DNA from: Paragonimus skrjabini miyazakii
Taxonomy: Eukaryota > Platyhelminthes > Trematoda > Plagiorchiida > Troglotrematidae
Assembly: GCA_014338405.1 (NCBI GenBank)
Contig: JTDE01000155.1
Span: 179,065-243,064, forward strand
Direction: 5' to 3'
Length of the DNA stretch: 64,000 bases
Shown: piece after piece, positions 12,788 through 22,091 of the stretch
Position numbering within the stretch: position 1 is the stretch's first letter
How the letters are laid out: each line of letters opens with the position of its first letter
Notes under the pieces: generated by a model
Seen by the model: only the letters and a program-made list of their open reading frames with translations
Told to the model about the DNA's origin: nothing
Databases searched by the model: none
Position numbers and translations under genes: made by a program

Positions 12788-15553
12788 TCACCCAGACAGA
12801 CTTGTGTTCTTTAGCGAACTGAGACTTAAGCGAGCCACACGACCAATCACGTGGGCAGCTGCTGCCTGTAACTCTTGTGGCGCATCACACATGATTCGTA
12901 AAAACACGGATGTAGTGTCTATCGAACGGATTGCTGCACAAATAAATGGATCTGTGCTTAGTTTGTCTAACGCTTTGACCGCATTCAATCGCAATTCCAG
13001 ATTCCCTACTCGTACATACTCGATAAGTGAAGCGAGAAATTCTTTTTCACGAAATGCTCTAATCATTGGCACAGTTGCGGCAAACTGCGTAATGGCTGCC
13101 GACACTCCGATACGCAGACAATCTTCTTTAGCGATGGCTGTGATGTTGACAAGATAAGGAACAGCACCCAACTCTGTAAGTATGGCCCTACCTTGGTCAT
13201 CAGATGCGATTTCCGCTAGTACGGCACAAATAGCGGATAGAAGGGTCTCAATTTTACAAGCCGGTTTCGTAACTTCATTCACCAAGGAGCGGTATACTGC
13301 GGACAGAGATTGAACCATGAAACCCAATGAACTAATAATAGGTCTTAGCAAAGCAGCACGACTGGGCACACTTTGAAGAAATGTTCGGACTGCAAGCAGA
13401 GCTGCTTGGCGCACTTGTATGTCAGAATGAAAGCTGAGTGAGTAAAGAATTCTGAATCCACTGCGTTGGTTGAGCATCTGAACCAAATTGGAATCTGTCA
13501 CCATAGCTGCTATAGAACTGATAGTGGGTACTAGAATATCCTTTGATACATGTGCAAGTAATTGCGTCAGATTATTTAGTACGGTTGCATTGGAGACCAA
13601 TTTTTTATGGACTTTAGTCATGGTGCACATTCTGGCTAGGCAGCTGATGTTAAGTCCACTCACACGTTCCAACAACGCTACTTTTTGCAATCGGGGCGAC
13701 ACGGCGCACGATGGTTGACGATAGGTCAACAAATAGGGCGTCAATAATTCAACCATTTTGATGAGGCAGTCTGTTGTCCCCAGGTTGTTTAAAACCACTA
13801 GATTTTGTTCCACTCCTGAGCATTTGTCAATTGTGGCCAAAACGGTATGCAGAAGTTGGAAGAGCAACGTGCCTTCCTCGCAATCACCAGAGGGTGCCTG
13901 AGTGCTCGTTGCACCGCGCTCTGACCTCGGTCCAGTCATGCGTAAACGGGCTACACGGACTTCGTGGACAGGCTCTGCAGATATCTGAGTTGATTTGATG
14001 ATACTGTCTTGTACCATGGCATTATTATTCTCATCTCTTTTGGGGCGATTTTCTGTAGCGGATAAGTAAAGATCACCCTCTGTATCCATCCAACCAGCTC
14101 GAATTAGTCTGTACGCACCTGCCGTTTGCTTTTTAAGGATGTTGGTGAGCGTCTCCAGGCCACCTAGAAGGCGTATAGTATTTTGCATCCTCTCATCATC
14201 TACACAGTAATAAATAGTTCGACAGCATTGCATTCGTACACGTGAATCAGTCGTCTGAAGGTTATCAATCAAAAATTTTAAAATGCCTTCCGTCCGTATT
14301 GAAAGACGGAATGCTGCATCTGCCGCACATCCTTGAAGAATTCCCAAAACGGGAACCAAAATTTTCTCACTTTTCGTCTTAATCAATCGAGTCAGCGTAA
14401 GCACCAAACCAGAACGTTGCATTAGTGTTCTATTGACGGCACTTCGACTAAATCGCCACAGCGCAGTAGCCACAGAGGCTAAGACACTTTCATCTCTTGC
14501 AGCGTCCTCTTCTATGTGTGATTCCTTCGTGACCGCAGGTTCTTTATTTATTTTTTGCTGTTCTGATGAGACGAGTTTTTTATCTTCATCATCTGAAGTC
14601 CGTTTTGGTGCAATCAAATCTAAAAGACAAACTAAATGTTGAATACCTTTGGTTTTAGGTATTAATGATCGAGCCTCTTTCAATAGAGCCAAGCTGGATA
14701 AGAGATCGGATGCCATGCTTTTTATATGATCATTCGATTCTAGTAACAGGTCCACAAGGACTTGTACCGCACCGTAAGCAATGGCCATTCGTCGAAGGTA
14801 CATCACTTGAAACAAGCTGGATAGAAGTTTCATCGCAGCCAGCTGAACAGCGGCAATTTTACATTCCATGAGATTCAGAAGTGTCACTACCCCATCGCAT
14901 TCTTCAACAGCCTGTACAACTTCAGAACTACGCTTCACATAACGATTAAGAGAAAGCAAAGCAATTAAGGTGCCTTGAGGATTGACTAAATTGATGTAAC
15001 GAAATAGTTTGGCAATTTTAAAATATGAGTGACTCATTTGCACTGTGTCAGTCGACTGAAGGATGATAAATTCCTCGAAATCCTTTCGTTGCAATTCCTC
15101 GTCTATTTCATGTGCAAACAGACTGTCCCTGTCGGTGTCTCCCTCAGCATCATAACCGTCAGATAAATCTGTTTGGGATACTCGCATATCGTGTTTATAC
15201 CATTGATTTTGATGTAATCTTTTGATTTTGGAATCACGAAGTCGTTCCTGGGTAATGAAATCGGTGTAGCGGTTATTGACCTTATGTTTTGGTCCGGGTT
15301 TTGAATTTTTGGTTCTTTGATGAATACTCTGTACAAACTGTTTGTATACTGAATCGTCACAACGATGCATGGTACTCAGTTGTGAGTTGCTTGTACATAA
15401 CTCAATTTGACGGGGTCGTCTGAATGAATGGTGCACCAACGATTTCGGAAGTAGTTTTGGACTAGTAATTGTTGACGGGGTAAATTTCACGGTTGGTCTA
15501 GCACTATTGCACTTGTATATTGGGGAAATTCGTGTCTGTTTGCAGGAATCCAT
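12788..15553 (-). CDS. ARMC4: ODAD2/ARMC4-like armadillo-repeat protein, intronless
   Basis: A single uninterrupted frame of 921 codons from ATG (15553) to TGA (12790-12788). The N-terminal 145 residues are basic and lack repeats, and are followed by an acidic stretch (YDAEGDTDRDS, near 144). Armadillo-type helices fill about 176-312, 353-475 and 560-910, separated by an acidic linker (313-352) and a polar insert (about 490-560). Block order and motifs match ODAD2/ARMC4: YFKIAKLFRYI for the family's FWQIQKLVKYL, VATALWRFS for GAIWKCS, and a closing QELQAAAAHVIGRVARLSL for QDLQEAAAGCISNIRRLAL. In the known family the protein docks outer dynein arms onto ciliary doublets and is about 1040 residues in human. 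Lack of introns and strong divergence raise the possibility of a retrocopy; another ARM-repeat family is the alternative. Confidence 0.8.
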   Translation of the reverse strand: MDSCKQTRISPIYKCNSARPTVKFTPSTITSPKLLPKSLVHHSFRRPRQIELCTSNSQLSTMHRCDDSVYKQFVQSIHQRTKNSKPGPKHKVNNRYTDFITQERLRDSKIKRLHQNQWYKHDMRVSQTDLSDGYDAEGDTDRDSLFAHEIDEELQRKDFEEFIILQSTDTVQMSHSYFKIAKLFRYINLVNPQGTLIALLSLNRYVKRSSEVVQAVEECDGVVTLLNLMECKIAAVQLAAMKLLSSLFQVMYLRRMAIAYGAVQVLVDLLLESNDHIKSMASDLLSSLALLKEARSLIPKTKGIQHLVCLLDLIAPKRTSDDEDKKLVSSEQQKINKEPAVTKESHIEEDAARDESVLASVATALWRFSRSAVNRTLMQRSGLVLTLTRLIKTKSEKILVPVLGILQGCAADAAFRLSIRTEGILKFLIDNLQTTDSRVRMQCCRTIYYCVDDERMQNTIRLLGGLETLTNILKKQTAGAYRLIRAGWMDTEGDLYLSATENRPKRDENNNAMVQDSIIKSTQISAEPVHEVRVARLRMTGPRSERGATSTQAPSGDCEEGTLLFQLLHTVLATIDKCSGVEQNLVVLNNLGTTDCLIKMVELLTPYLLTYRQPSCAVSPRLQKVALLERVSGLNISCLARMCTMTKVHKKLVSNATVLNNLTQLLAHVSKDILVPTISSIAAMVTDSNLVQMLNQRSGFRILYSLSFHSDIQVRQAALLAVRTFLQSVPSRAALLRPIISSLGFMVQSLSAVYRSLVNEVTKPACKIETLLSAICAVLAEIASDDQGRAILTELGAVPYLVNITAIAKEDCLRIGVSAAITQFAATVPMIRAFREKEFLASLIEYVRVGNLELRLNAVKALDKLSTDPFICAAIRSIDTTSVFLRIMCDAPQELQAAAAHVIGRVARLSLSSLKNTSLSG

Positions 15554-17725
15554 TTCAAGCTAGACTACCGATTCCATAACATTATAAACTGGTTGTCAGT
15601 CCTCCATCGATTTTTTTCAAGGTTATTTGGTTTAAATGTTATCGTTCATGAGCCAACCCAGGCTGGCATACTGTTTCACAAGAGATCGTAAAGTACAGGA
15701 CTTACGGTTTTTTCAACTGTGAACACTGCCGAAGAAGGTCACTCGAAGGGGTTGAAACGTTGAGCATTACAACTTGCTGGTAACGTGATGTTATTCTCAA
15801 TCCATTTATTCATTGTGATTGAAACAGCTTCGAGTAAAGATAGGTTTGCCATCAGAGACCACATATCTTTAGTGACGAGCATACTTTGTTTGTGCAAGTA
15901 CCAAATTTACCGCGAAGAAGCGCTAGCCTATAGCAAGTGTCCAGAACACCATGCAGCACCCATAAATATTGTATAACCCAAATATTAATGCACAAAACAT
16001 ATGGTATTGTAAGTAATTAACCCTTGTGCTTACCCGTCGTTAACAACTGGAATAGTCTGGACCAGCTTCATTTGTGAGTGAGTGTGCAGATTCACTCGAA
16101 ACATGTATGACAACAAACAGCATTTTTCATGGGTGTCACACAGTGTACGGAACTGCGAAAGTGGGAATCCAGCTGTATACTAATCAAAACCTGTGCAGAA
16201 CTTTTCATTGTCCAGCTTGTACCGTAAGTATCAATTGAAGGGTCATTGTAGGCAGTAGTTAACAGTACTTTGGCGCATTTACTTACCTCCACCGTAAGTC
16301 GACTATAGTTTGACATGTCTCGAGTAGACTACTCTATAAGGTAACAATCGGTATGTCCGGTTCAGTGTACAAAATTTGACCAGATGAAACATGATCATCC
16401 AACATCAAAAGGGAAATGAGTGTTTATTCATACTTCACCTGTAAAGACGCTTTATGTCTTAGACTACATTGATCAACCTAACTAGAAGGGAACAGCTTTG
16501 TGAAGCCTCTTACTGATGGACTAAACTTAGAACAATAATTCGGTTCAGCCGACTGTGACTGCATAAACCCTGACTAATGTTTATGATCACGTGCCCATCC
16601 TTTAACTTGGTAGCGACCTCCTTGACTGATTTCATTGTGGTCTGGGTCTATCAACCTACGACGCGCTGCGAACTCTCAGATATACAAATCACGGCTCTTG
16701 TCCACTGGATCATCAATGTCTCGAACTGTATACTGCGAAGATCGTAAGTTCAACTCAAGAGGTTGAAATATCTACCCACTGTGTTCATTCACAAAAAAAC
16801 AACGGTTGTGATGTAACCAACTGAGAGTAAATCTCCAGAGTTAGGTACATTGTAACAAATTCTTATCCTCACGCTAGTGCACAACGTAGGCTAGTAAACA
16901 GAAGAAAAATCTCTCTTCTACCTAATTGGTCACAACCGGAACTTCTTTGTTTAGTTACAATTTATACCGCTTTCCAACTACTAGTAGTTTTTTGTCGCTA
17001 AATGACGATAAGAAGAGGAAAATGATCACAACTTTTGAAGAAGGAAGGAGGTTTAAAGTGGACAAAATGACAGAAAATTACATCTGGCGGGAAAAGCAAA
17101 TTGGGATACAGCTTGAAATACTGTTAGTACACTGTCATGCATATGTAAGTCAATATAGGTAGATGAAGCCAATTGACACAGAAATATTACGAATAAGGGG
17201 TGCACTAGAACTATGTAAGAATGGGGAACCTCTGCGACAAAAGTACTTGTAGGCTGGTTGGCATTTTAGACCTCGTCCAAAAATGTTTCTTGATTGCCCG
17301 AACGATTCCTTTGAATAGGAAGAGACACTGGAACTAGTATCAATGAGTTCACAAGCAGCTTATTCCACTGATTATGATCCTTAGCTTACCAATGTTCTTT
17401 ATCGGACAGTTGTTTTTGTTACTATACTCTCAATCATAACTACGATATAAATATTCCATTCGACTATTTCAAGAATATTATTTTATCATGTACAGAAAAT
17501 ATCAGACTTCGTTTTGAAGGGACTTTCTACACAAGGACAGACCTTGTGAACACGAGTAGCTCAGGAAACCTACAATTAGCTGATGTCTTATTGCGAATGA
17601 ATGAATGAAAAATGTTGGATAATGCTGCCAATATATTACCGTATCGTACAAAATGTATGTTGATTAAATTTTATATCTGTTAATACCGATCACCTTGAAT
17701 TGTCATTGACCTTTTTACTTCGCTG
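15554..17725. other. 2.2 kb without a recognised gene
   Basis: This would contain the promoter side of the minus-strand ODAD2-like ORF. Near 15725-15765 there is a motif of the GAAGAAGG...GTTGAAACGTTG kind often seen at retroelement 3' ends, too short to classify. No other coding signal. Confidence 0.5.
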
Positions 17726-17865
17726 TAATGAGAGCGAAACTCGAGTCTAGTGCTTCGTTCCGAAAGGGCCCGACTGGATAGTCTATGGAAATGCAACAGC
17801 TGCGATCAATTGTGGGTGATGTTCAACTTGGAATTAACCAAATCCCCGACTACTCATCACTAATC
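17726..17865 (+). mobile_element. hammerhead short repeat, tail-only copy
   Basis: This is the 3' third of the repeat described at 17866-18298, placed directly upstream in the same orientation. It begins inside stem II of the hammerhead (TAATGAGAGC), keeps GAAA, the GTC cleavage triplet (17745-17747) and the 3' strand of stem I, and runs to the tail end ACTACTCATCA. With the next unit it forms a head-to-tail partial dimer. Confidence 0.8.
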
Positions 17866-18298
17866 TAAAATATCGCCTAGCAAGTTTAATGAGATCGGAG
17901 ATTTCGACCTGTCTAGGAAGTCCTAATCGCGGGGTTATCGATTGGAGTTAACAGGACAGTAACTGTGTCTCCATTTCGAGACGATCGGGCAACCTAATCA
18001 TTACTCACAAGCGAAAGTGGATGAGCGTTCACATATGATAATTCGGTCGTGCCTAAGGTGAGGTCAATGGTGCAGTGGTAAACACGGTTGCCTCATGAAC
18101 AGCGTGTCCGCGGTTCAATTTCTGGCAGTGGCGATGATATGCACTACTGACGAGCTCGAATGGGAGCGAAACTCGATTCTAGTGGTTTATTTCGAAAGGG
18201 GCCGACTGGATAGTTTATGTGAATGCGACAGCTGCGATCAATCGTGGGTGATGTTCAACTTTAAATTAACCAAATCCCTGACTACTCATCAATAATCA
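17866..18298 (+). mobile_element. hammerhead-bearing SINE/retrozyme unit, copy 1
   Basis: A full unit of about 432 bases. A 5' region (17866-18045) is followed by a tRNA-like head with an A box (TGGTGCAGTGG, 18068-18078) and a B box (GGTTCAATTTC, 18112-18122, off consensus). A decayed hammerhead lies at 18141-18185, followed by the tail. Cleavage positions in the upstream tail (17747) and here (18179) are 432 bases apart. Such a unit would be transcribed by RNA polymerase III and mobilised in trans. The closest known parallel is the Schistosoma Sm-alpha repeat; no protein is encoded. Confidence 0.8.
18141..18185 (+). ncRNA. type I hammerhead ribozyme, decayed
   Basis: The core CTGACGA (18147-18153), a 4-bp stem II (18154-18157 with 18164-18167) and GAAA (18168-18171) are kept. 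The stem III closing G is T (TTC instead of GTC at 18177-18179), and the outer base pair of stem I is lost (GCACTA against TAGTGG). Probably inactive or weak. Confidence 0.7.
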
Positions 18299-18299
18299 T

Positions 18300-20777
18300 A
18301 CGGTTAGACGTATTTGCACCTCTAATAAGCTGCACAGAGAAGAGATACTAAGAAAAACGATACAGGAAAATAAATACACTGAAAATATCGCAGAAGCTCA
18401 CTACATACTGAACTACAATCAACCAGATCAGAAGGGCCCAAGAAAAACATTCATATTTTCGCGACCCGTTTTGGAAATGATGTGAAGTGCAACTTTGAGC
18501 CCGATCTGTCTCTTACGTATACGGCTGTCCAGTTGTGGTTAGTTCAAACCAACAGATGACATATTCTACAAAAGTCTGAACGCGGTTTTTTAACTATTCT
18601 GTTTTTCACGTTGTCGGCCAGCACGTCTGCAATTGTAATGACATTAACATAGGGAGAACAACTGTTCCATCGAGTAATACAATACACCCCGAAACGGTTA
18701 AAACATTTCACAATTTCTGTTGGGTGGACCGGTCGCCTGAACACACATTATGGATTGCTAGGCACCACTAAAGTGAACTATTTGACATACTAAAAATAAG
18801 ATTAAGGAAAGATAAACTGGAGATCGCCAAATTTTGGCAATGGTAAAGTAATCTGAACCCGCCAGTCGGCGTTGTTTGCACAAAAGTTGCTGAATTGATC
18901 TATCGGGTTTCCGTGATGTCGACAAAATGATGTTCAATGTGATCGTGTGTGTGCATAGACCTTGCTTGTCTCTGTTTGCCTGTTGTACATAAGTTGCCCT
19001 TTGGCGACTGGTGAATGTAAATGAGACGTCAACATACCGCAACATATATCTTCATTCTACTCAGATGAATTCGTTAACGGCAGCCTAGTGTTTCTAACTT
19101 ATAACAAACCCAAACTCGAGACTTTGACCATAACTGAAACAATGGGTAGTTGGTAGACTGAGGTGTCAGTTCAATCTGGTTGAAAATTCTTGGTCACGGG
19201 ATTATTGATTGAAGCGGATAACACCATATTATTTTTGTCTTTTAAAGTAATCAGTAATTCGAAATCCATTCACACGAAGTTATAGTACAGTGCTTTCACG
19301 TGGTGACCGGGTTTTGCCTAATTTTAGGTGAACTGAGTATTATTTAACATACCGGCGATAAAAATTGCCTGTCTTGACGAGGTTATGCACTACTACACAG
19401 CTCCAACAAGAGTGAAATTCAAATGCATTTCTTTTCTTTGAAGTGGACCATCAGAATTGCTTGCCACAGTGCGAACACCGTCATCGAGTGTGAATTGTAG
19501 CCAAGTTGTAGCAGTCGAAACTCTCCCGATTCACACTGCATGGGCATATCTGTCTAGTCGTTATTGACTACTGTTTCACTCAGTAGTTTTCACATTGTCA
19601 ATCCTTACCGCTAACCCGTCGCGGTCAGTCTGGTTGCAATCATGTGTACAAAAATAGATGCACTTTAGACATCGACTGTATTCTAATGCCATGAGTGAAG
19701 ACCGGTTGTTGCGTTATAAACACAAATGCGGTTTTCTCAGAAGTTACAAAACGGAACTACTAAACATTTCTGTAGGTAGAAGTTTTCTTATTTCAACATC
19801 TTGTAGGTTTGGTTTCTAACTCGTTATCATGATCAAAAATTAGTCCGATTCAAACACGCTTCTTACTAATAATAATAGTAATAATATACTGCTTACCATT
19901 AGCATTAAAGAACATTACCGTCAAAGGTGCCGTGTCAACTTTTTCAGCCGACTGACAGAGGGTACATGTGTAGCCATTCAGTGTACTTATAACGTCATTG
20001 GATTGAATAGCGTATCGAACTGTGTGCTAATTAACCCAAACAATCATTGGTCAACAAACACATGGTTTAGATGTCGTCAGCCACCTCACTCTTTTCCGAT
20101 TACTGACGGTGTTAACCCAATTGAATTCACATTCAACGTACACACAGTTACAGTAGTCGAGTTATATTACTTGGAAGAGGGATACTCTCCACAGGTAATC
20201 GACCACTTGGATGGCAAGATGGACAGTTTTTATCCCTCTCAGACGAATACTAGGTAGGTCTTACAAAAACGAATAAATATTTGTATATATACATACATAT
20301 GTATATGTGCATACATATATCCCAGCAAGCTGTAAGGAAGCAAATGAATCCATTTTAATAAGTTCGCAGTACTCGTTGTAATTTCTTCCGTTGAACGTGT
20401 CAAAGTAAATGATATAAGCAGTGAAATGAGACAAAGTGCAATGATTACCCACACCACCGTGAAATTATTTCAGTTAGCTGTAGGCGAAAAAATTACAGTT
20501 TTTCTAATGTGCCGATATTGATAATGGTATCGTACGGCATTTGTCAGATCGCATTGACTAGTTTCACCAAAGATATGCACAGAATGTAAAAACCGATGTA
20601 TCCAGCAATCGAGTCAGAGTTAAGGTAATGAGGGAAATTTGCACGGTTTGGAACAAAAGAACAGCGAAACACGATGAGTGCAAGTGAAACAGATTATACA
20701 GAAGAACAGAAGATAAGAGAACTCTACATACAATAATGGCGCTTGGTTGGATTGAATGAAGTGAGAGGCTCACTTAC
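18300..20777. other. spacer, no gene recognised
   Basis: Short open frames only. It lies downstream of the RREB1-like gene's last recognised coding exon. A strong donor-like GTAAGTGAG (minus strand) at 20777-20769, 13 bases past the stop codon, hints that a spliced 3' UTR could extend into this stretch. Confidence 0.45.
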
Positions 20778-20790
20778 AGGAGGCTGATCA

Positions 20791-22091
20791 TCATTTCGTA
20801 CTGAAGTGTGTCTGTATGGTGGATTGTTCTATTAACGAGAACGTAGATGAGACTGGAGGTTGATTAGTTTGTTTTACATGTACCCGATAATGTCTGTGCA
20901 TGCTGTGTTTTAGAGAGAATTCTTTACCACAGTCGGGGCAAACAAACGGTCTTTCGCCGGTGTGTGACCTCATGTGACGCTGCAAATCCTGATGACTTCC
21001 AAACCGATGTAGGCATATGCAACAAGAAACGTAACGCATATCCCCAGTCAATCCCGGCTTTGATGCAGGGCTGTTGGACGTAGACGGATTACTATCAAGA
21101 CTCTCCGACGATGTCCCTGAGTCACTGACAGACTGATTTAGAGCTGTGATTAACGTTTCAATTGGAGTGTCATGACATAGACCAAATTTGTACACAAATC
21201 TTGTCCATTCGTCCTTGTGGGAGGAACACCAGTGTCTCAAAGTTGTGATACGATCACGGAACGATAATTGACACAAGTGACATCGGAAAACTGGATGGTC
21301 ACTTTGATGCAAACTGACGTGACGACGGAAGGAACGAGACGCAACTTCAGCATAACAAATTGGACATCGTATCGTGGGCTGGGTTGGGGTTGAACTGTTT
21401 CGCAAAGTCAAATCCATCGGTGGCTCGAACTGATCTATCGGCTCCTGTTTCATTTCGTGATACATTAGTGACATATTTTTGTCCGACAAAGGTGCCACAT
21501 TCTCAACAAGCGGTTTGGTATCCAACTGAGAACTGTTTTGCCTACGGCCTTTTCTGTTTGCGCGGTTCCAATGGCCACGGTGGCTAGTTCTATTCACTAA
21601 GCTGTCAGCGGCATTAAATACCATTTGACTCGGGATCGGTGGAGTCTCAGTCGTCGTTGAAGAATTGGAAACTGCAACCGCTACTGCTGCCGCTGCTGCC
21701 GCCAAAAGGGCCGCGCTATACAAACGCTCCGGGTTGGGCTCAACAACCGGATCGCCAGCTCGTATGAGTAATGTGTTGCTAATGTCTTCTGCCTGCCTTT
21801 CGTTAGAACACATTGACAATATTTCGTCTTCTCTTAGCTCCTCCAATCCGTCTGACCTCGTAGAATCTGACAGACCCGGCTCCGATGGATTGCCACCGGA
21901 ACGTAGAACAGTTCCGTCCGATCTCTGTTCACTGTTCAACAAGCCAGTGCCAAACACACCCGTCATTTGACACTGAATGCGTTGACGTTGACGTTTCAAA
22001 CTGACCTGGTGTACTCGCTCCATGTGGCGTTCCCGATTTGATTTGGTTGAGAACGACTTGGTACATCTGGTACACGCGAAGGGTTTGTGGG
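20791..22091 (-). CDS. RREB1/hindsight-like zinc-finger gene, last coding exon
   Basis: The exon opens after a TTTTTAG acceptor (minus strand, 22092-22098) in phase 1, exactly matching the donor at 24908, and ends at TGA 20793-20791. It contributes five C2H2 fingers. One follows the linker HTPHKPF and reads FACTRCTKSFSTKSNRERH, very close to the RREB1 finger with FFSTKSNCERH. A second pair is IRCPICYAEV with FRCHLCQLSF. The C-terminal pair has QDLQRHMRSHTGERPFVC and CGKEFSLKHSMHRH, matching RREB1's QDLTRHMRSHTGERP / TFTLKHSLVRH. Also seen are an Ala-rich run and PPMDLTLR, a CtBP-type PxDLS motif (21406-21420). A nuclear sequence-specific transcription factor, probably acting as a repressor. 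Confidence 0.85.

Noticed and set aside
15720..15780. GAAGAAGG...GAAACGTTG motif as a ribozyme or retroelement end
   Set aside because: Lacks CTGANGA and is too short to assign to a family.
18050..18130. The tRNA-like head of the short repeat as a genuine tRNA gene
   Set aside because: Only the two internal promoter boxes fit; the acceptor stem does not pair and the sequence is part of the dispersed repeat.
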